A stretch of DNA of 10,899 nt from assembly GCA_031256125.1 (NCBI GenBank), contig JAIRRE010000035.1, forward strand, positions 1 to 10,899. The letters are read 5' to 3'. Under the pieces are notes generated by a model, which was not told the origin of the DNA, ran no database searches, and worked only from the letters and a program-made list of their open reading frames with translations. Positions 8,376-10,899 of the stretch are shown here, piece after piece (the stretch's first letter is position 1; each line of letters begins with the position of its first letter). The position numbers and the translations under genes were made by a program. This DNA comes from Burkholderiaceae bacterium (GTDB lineage: Bacteria > Pseudomonadota > Gammaproteobacteria > Burkholderiales > Burkholderiaceae_C).

Positions 8376-8744
8376 TTACGGTTTCCCGTCTTTGCAACAA
8401 GCCGGCAAAAATTCCGGCTCAACTCCGCTTGTCATCGGGAAGCTCTGGCACTGGTCAGGTTTCCCGGAACAGCATTCAGCCGTCAGGTAAGCGATGGTTT
8501 CCAGCATCAGGGGAATGTTGGCCCTGTAGCGCGTGTTGCGGCCTTCCCGTTCCATGCTGGCAAGCCCGCTGTGGACGATAGCTTTCAGGTGGAAGGAAAG
8601 ATTGGTCTTCGGGATGTCCAGCATCCGTGCGACTTCGCCAGCAACCAGGCCGTCTGGCGCGTATTTGACCAACAGACGGTAGATGGCAAGCCGTGCCTCG
8701 GAAGACAGGACTTCAAAGATGGCGGTGGCTGTTTTCGCTTCCAT
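8376..8744 (-). CDS. arsR: ArsR/SmtB-family arsenic-responsive repressor
   Basis: Dimeric winged-helix repressor that leaves its operator when As(III) binds cysteines. From ATG 8744 the product is 122 residues. The recognition helix region is VAGEVARMLDIPKTNLSFHLKAI (about 35-57), written here as two adjacent parts, VAGEVARML and DIPKTNLSFHLKAI. The wing follows at SMEREGRNTRYRA. It lacks the ELCVCD motif of the E. coli plasmid type. Instead it has Cys91, Cys92 and Cys99 after the last helix, as in the Acidithiobacillus ferrooxidans ArsR type, plus a further CysCys pair (116-117) near the C-terminus. ATGs at 8762 and 8765 are in frame but lie upstream of or within the predicted -10, so 8744 is preferred. 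It is the first gene of the operon and presumably represses it. Confidence 0.93.
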   Translation of the reverse strand: MEAKTATAIFEVLSSEARLAIYRLLVKYAPDGLVAGEVARMLDIPKTNLSFHLKAIVHSGLASMEREGRNTRYRANIPLMLETIAYLTAECCSGKPDQCQSFPMTSGVEPEFLPACCKDGKP

Positions 8745-8750
8745 TGGATG

Positions 8751-8779
8751 ATTATACAACATCAATTGAACAATTACAA
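8751..8779 (-). promoter_or_regulatory. sigma-70 promoter of the ars operon
   Basis: On the minus strand a TTGTAA -35 (8774-8779) and a perfect TATAAT -10 (8751-8756) are separated by exactly 17 bp. The -10 ends 6 nt before the arsR ATG, so transcription should start at or within a base or two of the start codon. This implies a leaderless arsR message, which agrees with the lack of a Shine-Dalgarno. The promoter abuts direct-repeat copy B, so the islet carries its own promoter right up to the junction. Confidence 0.7.
8762..8769. promoter_or_regulatory. candidate ArsR operator palindrome
   Basis: The perfect palindrome TCAATTGA sits in the spacer between the -35 and -10 of the ars promoter, where a bound repressor would exclude RNA polymerase. 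A related CAATT half-site follows at 8771-8775. The placement is what an ArsR operator needs, but the palindrome is short and AT-rich, so chance cannot be excluded. Confidence 0.35.
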
Positions 8780-8789
8780 ATCGACAGCC

Positions 8790-8947
8790 ACTGGTTGCTG
8801 CCGCAGTGGTATTCGCCTATTCACCGCGTCGCCTATAACGCCTGGCGGCTGCGCAAACCGGACATCACGCCCGATTACTTCCAGCCCGAAGATTGGGTGA
8901 TGCAGACGTGGTGGGCAGCGCGGGGTGATTCCGCAGAACAGCGATAA
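8790..8947 (+). repeat. direct repeat copy B: diverged 3' end of solute-binding protein gene
   Basis: Ungapped partner of 5661-5818 with 13 mismatches in 158 bp. The mismatches are six synonymous, six that change five amino acids, and one TGA-to-TAA stop change. It begins about 10 bp beyond the ars promoter -35 and ends at the stop codon. After the stop, about 15 of the next 19 or so aligned positions, including the stop itself, still agree before similarity is lost. Confidence 0.9.
8792..8947 (+). pseudogene. headless 3' remnant of a YejA-like solute-binding protein gene
   Basis: Fifty-one codons and a TAA stop keep the reading frame of the solute-binding protein C-terminus: [18 protein letters not shown], then [13 protein letters not shown] and [10 protein letters not shown]. 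Five of 51 residues differ from the intact copy. There is no plausible start: the frame runs upstream only into DNA antisense to arsR. It is therefore a non-functional fragment. It is either the original 3' end of the upstream gene, displaced when the islet entered, or the last piece of a tandem paralogue whose body was lost. The even split of silent and replacement changes fits relaxed selection on one copy but is too small a sample to prove it. Confidence 0.85.
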
Positions 8948-9008
8948 CGGCGGCGGTCACCCCTGGTAAAAGTAGGGATATTGTCGCGATAAGCGCCGCT
9001 GGCGTGCG

Positions 9009-9470
9009 ATGATTGGCGCAGGCGTGTACGGTATGCCCTACTTTCTTTCATCACGGCTGCGAAAAACTCTTGCCTGGCTGGCGCTGTGCGGCATGTGCTT
9101 TGGTGCGGTCGCGCCAGGGGTTTCCAAATGGCTGGCCGCGACGAGGCAAGCGGCGGATTGGGTTGCGGTTTGCGATGGGCATGGCATTGAACGGGTTCCC
9201 GCAACGCAATTACAGGCGCAAGCCGGGCAAGGCACGCAGCAGAATCACCACCACGGCAGCAGCCCCGGCGGTGGACAGTCTGACGACGATGGCGATTGCT
9301 GCCCGTATTGCACGCTGATTCACCATTCGCCTTGGGTGCCTGTGGTTGCCGCGGCTTTCGCGCCGCATGCGCTGCCGCTGGTCGCACACTATCCCGCTGC
9401 GGATGTGCCCACCCCTGCCTTGCGGGCCGGGCGCAGGCCGCAGATGCCGCAGGCTCCGCCCCTCGTTTGA
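9009..9470 (+). CDS. DUF2946 family protein, probable copper-linked envelope protein
   Basis: 153-residue protein with a basic N-terminus and a hydrophobic segment at about 20-37 (signal anchor or signal peptide). A Cys-containing segment follows (WVAVCDGHGIERV, Cys55), then a polar, His- and Asp-rich linker with three consecutive His (80-82). The DUF2946 hallmark CCPYC (97-101) comes next, followed by HH (105-106) and a second hydrophobic stretch (about 109-126). Members commonly sit beside TonB-dependent copper receptors (as I recall, small genes next to oprC in Pseudomonas), and here the copper receptor follows 147 bp downstream. A role in metal binding or copper handling in the periplasm is inferred. 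The function of the domain is not established. ATG 9033 is an alternative start that fits the usual short N-terminus and has an AGG about 10 nt upstream. Neither start has a strong ribosome site. Confidence 0.75.
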   Translation: MIGAGVYGMPYFLSSRLRKTLAWLALCGMCFGAVAPGVSKWLAATRQAADWVAVCDGHGIERVPATQLQAQAGQGTQQNHHHGSSPGGGQSDDDGDCCPYCTLIHHSPWVPVVAAAFAPHALPLVAHYPAADVPTPALRAGRRPQMPQAPPLV

Positions 9471-9474
9471 AGCG

Positions 9475-9516
9475 GGGCGCCGGTTTTTCTCCACTTCTCT
9501 TTATGGCCCGGCGCCC
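9475..9516. other. inverted repeat just after the DUF2946 stop
   Basis: Perfect 9-bp GC-rich arms (9475-9483 and 9508-9516) enclose a 24-nt pyrimidine-rich loop, starting 4 bp after the stop codon. No U-run follows, so it is a weak terminator candidate. It may act together with the second hairpin at 9552-9595. Confidence 0.35.
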
Positions 9517-9551
9517 ACTTCCGCACTTTTCCGTTTCTTCTCTTTCGTAAG

Positions 9552-9595
9552 CCAGCCGCCGCGCTGTAGGCGTAGCTGCGGGCTGGTTTTGTTTT
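9552..9595 (+). terminator. intrinsic-terminator-like hairpin in the leader of the copper receptor gene
   Basis: GC-rich stem (9552-9562 with 9575-9586, one bulged G and one mismatch, 12-nt loop) followed directly by TTTTGTTTT (9587-9595), the layout of a Rho-independent terminator. It lies 22 bp before the receptor ATG, leaving no room for a normal promoter in between. It therefore either ends the DUF2946 transcript with the receptor read by readthrough, or lies inside the receptor 5' leader as an attenuator. Confidence 0.55.
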
Positions 9596-9617
9596 GACCG
9601 GATTTCCCCTGATTACC

Positions 9618-10899
9618 ATGAAAAAGCATTCTTCCCGCATTCCCTTGCCGCTGACTGGCTTGACCCTGGCGCTGCTGGCGGCGTTTCCGGCGGCGCAGGC
9701 CCAGTCACAAGCCCAGCCGCAGCCGCAAGCGCAAACCCAGCCGGAGGCGCAAACGAGCGTGCCGGTACTCAGTACCGTGACCGTCACGGCATCCGACCTG
9801 TCGCCACTGGCGACCGTAATGTCCGACCCCAAGGCGGCGGATACCGCGCAATTGACCAGCAGCGGCGCGGATTACCTGACCAGCATTCCCGGCTTTTCCG
9901 CCATCCGCAGCGGCGGCACCAACGGCGACCCGGTGCTGCGCGGCATGTTCGGCTCGCGCTTGAACATCCTGACCGACGGTACCAACATGATCGGCGCATG
10001 TCCCGGCCGCATGGACAACCCAAGCACCTACGTCGCGCCGGAGAATTTCGATGCGGTGACGGTTATCAAGGGGCCGGAAACCGTGATCTGGGGGCCGGGC
10101 GCGTCGGCGGGCACGATCAAGTTCGACCGCGACACGCCGCGCTTTACCGCGCCGGGCCTGCGCTTTGACGGCAACGTGGGCGGTGGTTCGTTTGGCCGCA
10201 ACGACGAAACGGTGGACCTGACGGCGGGCAACGACAAGTTCTACGCCCGGATCACCGCCAACCACACCCATTCGGGCGACTACAAGGACGGCAGCGGCCA
10301 CGCCATCGCATCAGGCTGGGACAAGCGCAATGCCGATGTGTCGCTGGGCTTTACGCCCGATGCCGACACGCTGTTCGAGGTCACGGCGGGCGGCGGCAAT
10401 GGCTATGCCAAGTACGCGGGCCGCGGCATGGATGCGACCAAACTGACGCACCAGAACCTGAGCGCGCGTTTCGTCAAAAGCCATCTGGGCGGCCCGCTGG
10501 ACAAGGTCGAGGCGCAGCTTTACTACAACAGCGCCGACATGGTGATGGACAACTTTACCTTCCGTCCACTCAGCAGCAGCAGTAGCGGCGGCATGGGTGG
10601 CATGGGCAGCGGTGGCATGGGCGGTATGGGCGGTATGGGCGGCATGGGCAGTATGGGCATGGCGATGGCCGCGGCGGACAACCGCACAACCACCGGTGGG
10701 CGGCTGGCGGCAACCTGGAAGCTGGGCCAGACGTTCGATCTGGTCACGGGCGTGGACGCACAGGCCAGCCGCCACCGCGACCGCAGCGGCTCGAACACCG
10801 ATTCCTACACCACTTACCCGTGGGTCGGGGATGCCACGTTGGGCAACACCGGCTTGTTTGCCGAAGGCACTTGGCACGCCACGCAGCGCGACCGCGTGG
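9618..10899 (+). CDS. TonB-dependent copper receptor, OprC/NosA type (3' end outside window)
   Basis: Outer-membrane receptor that takes up copper using TonB energy. My translation gives 427 residues up to the window edge. A signal peptide ends at about residue 28 (AAQA), followed by a Gln/Pro/Ala-rich linker (29-46). A TonB-box-like STVTVTA (52-58) precedes the plug domain (about 62-172), with VLRGMFGSRLNILTDG and PENFDAVTVIKGPETVIWGP. The barrel begins at about 180. The CxxxM copper motif of OprC is present as Cys128-x3-Met132 (ACPGRM). The second half of that site in OprC is His-x-Met, and here the matching place reads Met308-Val-Met310 (DMVMDNF). A Met-Gly repeat follows at 324-350. No Shine-Dalgarno is evident before ATG 9618. 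DUF2946 lies upstream. The remaining barrel strands are outside the window. Confidence 0.9.
   Translation, partial: MKKHSSRIPLPLTGLTLALLAAFPAAQAQSQAQPQPQAQTQPEAQTSVPVLSTVTVTASDLSPLATVMSDPKAADTAQLTSSGADYLTSIPGFSAIRSGGTNGDPVLRGMFGSRLNILTDGTNMIGACPGRMDNPSTYVAPENFDAVTVIKGPETVIWGPGASAGTIKFDRDTPRFTAPGLRFDGNVGGGSFGRNDETVDLTAGNDKFYARITANHTHSGDYKDGSGHAIASGWDKRNADVSLGFTPDADTLFEVTAGGGNGYAKYAGRGMDATKLTHQNLSARFVKSHLGGPLDKVEAQLYYNSADMVMDNFTFRPLSSSSSGGMGGMGSGGMGGMGGMGGMGSMGMAMAAADNRTTTGGRLAATWKLGQTFDLVTGVDAQASRHRDRSGSNTDSYTTYPWVGDATLGNTGLFAEGTWHATQRDRV
10587..10667 (+). repeat. Met-Gly coding tandem repeat in the copper receptor
   Basis: Imperfect repeats of a 9-bp unit (GGCATGGGC and variants) encode GGM-type units at residues 324-350, with nine Met in 25 residues, preceded by five Ser codons (10572-10586). 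The segment directly follows the Met308-x-Met310 site and the FRPL strand and probably forms an extracellular loop. Methionine thioethers are soft copper(I) ligands, so the loop could gather copper. Such repeats are prone to length change by slippage. Confidence 0.8.

Larger units (their letters stand above)
5819..8789. mobile_element. arsenic-resistance islet inserted at the 3' end of a solute-binding protein gene
   Basis: A 3 kb block holds only the complete arsR-arsM-arsC-acr3 operon and its promoter, bounded by direct-repeat copies A and B of the solute-binding protein 3' end. Hand counts of sample lines in acr3 give about 47-55% GC, against about 68% in a line of the neighbouring binding-protein gene, which supports foreign origin. 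The operon lies on the opposite strand to both flanking genes. No integrase, transposase, terminal inverted repeat or short target duplication is visible, so the mechanism is unknown. The boundaries are inferred from where homology between the two copies begins and ends. Confidence 0.5.

Noticed and set aside
7549..8490. Plus-strand open frame (313 codons) across arsM and arsR
   Set aside because: Antisense to arsM, whose SAM motif and three arsenic-binding Cys are intact. It also crosses two genes, as shadows do.
8693..8947. Possible small gene with a start at 8693 ending in the binding-protein tail
   Set aside because: The first 30 or so codons are antisense to arsR and its promoter and encode nothing recognisable. 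Only the last 51 codons are homologous, so a pseudogene fragment is the better call.
8961..8977. CCCT-N9-AGGG inverted repeat upstream of DUF2946 as a copper-regulator site
   Set aside because: Only 4-bp arms, with no match to a copper-operator pattern that I can recall with confidence.
9705..10301. Minus-strand open frame inside the copper receptor gene
   Set aside because: Antisense to the plug domain and barrel start of a clear TonB-dependent receptor; low-complexity product.
1..10899. tRNA, rRNA, CRISPR array, transposase, integrase or toxin-antitoxin genes
   Set aside because: Looked for on both strands and not seen. The only repeats are the binding-protein tails and the Met-Gly coding repeat.

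Overview
The window looks like chromosomal DNA of a high-GC betaproteobacterium, probably Burkholderiales and perhaps near Alcaligenaceae. This rests on GC of roughly 65-68% in hand-counted lines of the core genes, a FabI of the classic proteobacterial type, a YejA-like binding protein next to fabI, and a copper-receptor/DUF2946 pair. The genus cannot be fixed from the sequence alone.

Layout. 1-1666 (minus): a cytoplasmic double-PAS sensor histidine kinase that runs off the left edge with only its last residues missing. 1825-2661 (plus): an energy transducer TonB, divergent from the kinase. 2778-3932 (minus): a two-gene unit, fabI followed by a small NIPSNAP-family protein, convergent with tonB and separated from it by a stem-loop. 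3974-5818 (plus): a periplasmic family 5 (YejA-like) solute-binding protein, divergent from fabI with almost no intergenic DNA and with no permease or ATPase genes beside it. 5871-8744 (minus): a compact arsenic operon, arsR-arsM-arsC-acr3, of visibly lower GC. 8790-8947 (plus): a second, diverged copy of the last 158 bp of the solute-binding protein gene, headless. 9009-9470 (plus): a DUF2946 protein rich in Cys and His. 9618 to the right edge (plus): a TonB-dependent copper receptor of the OprC/NosA type with a striking Met-Gly repeat.

How the genes work together. The arsenic operon combines sensing (ArsR), reduction of arsenate to arsenite (ArsC), methylation of arsenite (ArsM) and efflux of arsenite (Acr3). 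DUF2946 and the receptor form a probable copper-handling module at the outer membrane and envelope. The TonB at 1825 could energise such a receptor, but nothing in the sequence ties the two together. FabI is fatty-acid synthesis housekeeping.

The most notable feature is that the arsenic islet sits exactly between two about 92% identical copies of the 3' end of the solute-binding protein gene. One copy completes the full-length gene and the other is a 51-codon remnant with its own stop. This looks like the scar of an insertion that rebuilt the 3' end of its target gene, or alternatively of a replacement that removed most of a tandem paralogue. No integrase, transposase, tRNA, rRNA or CRISPR array was seen. 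A second point of interest is a terminator-like hairpin with a U-rich tract only 22 bp before the copper receptor start codon.
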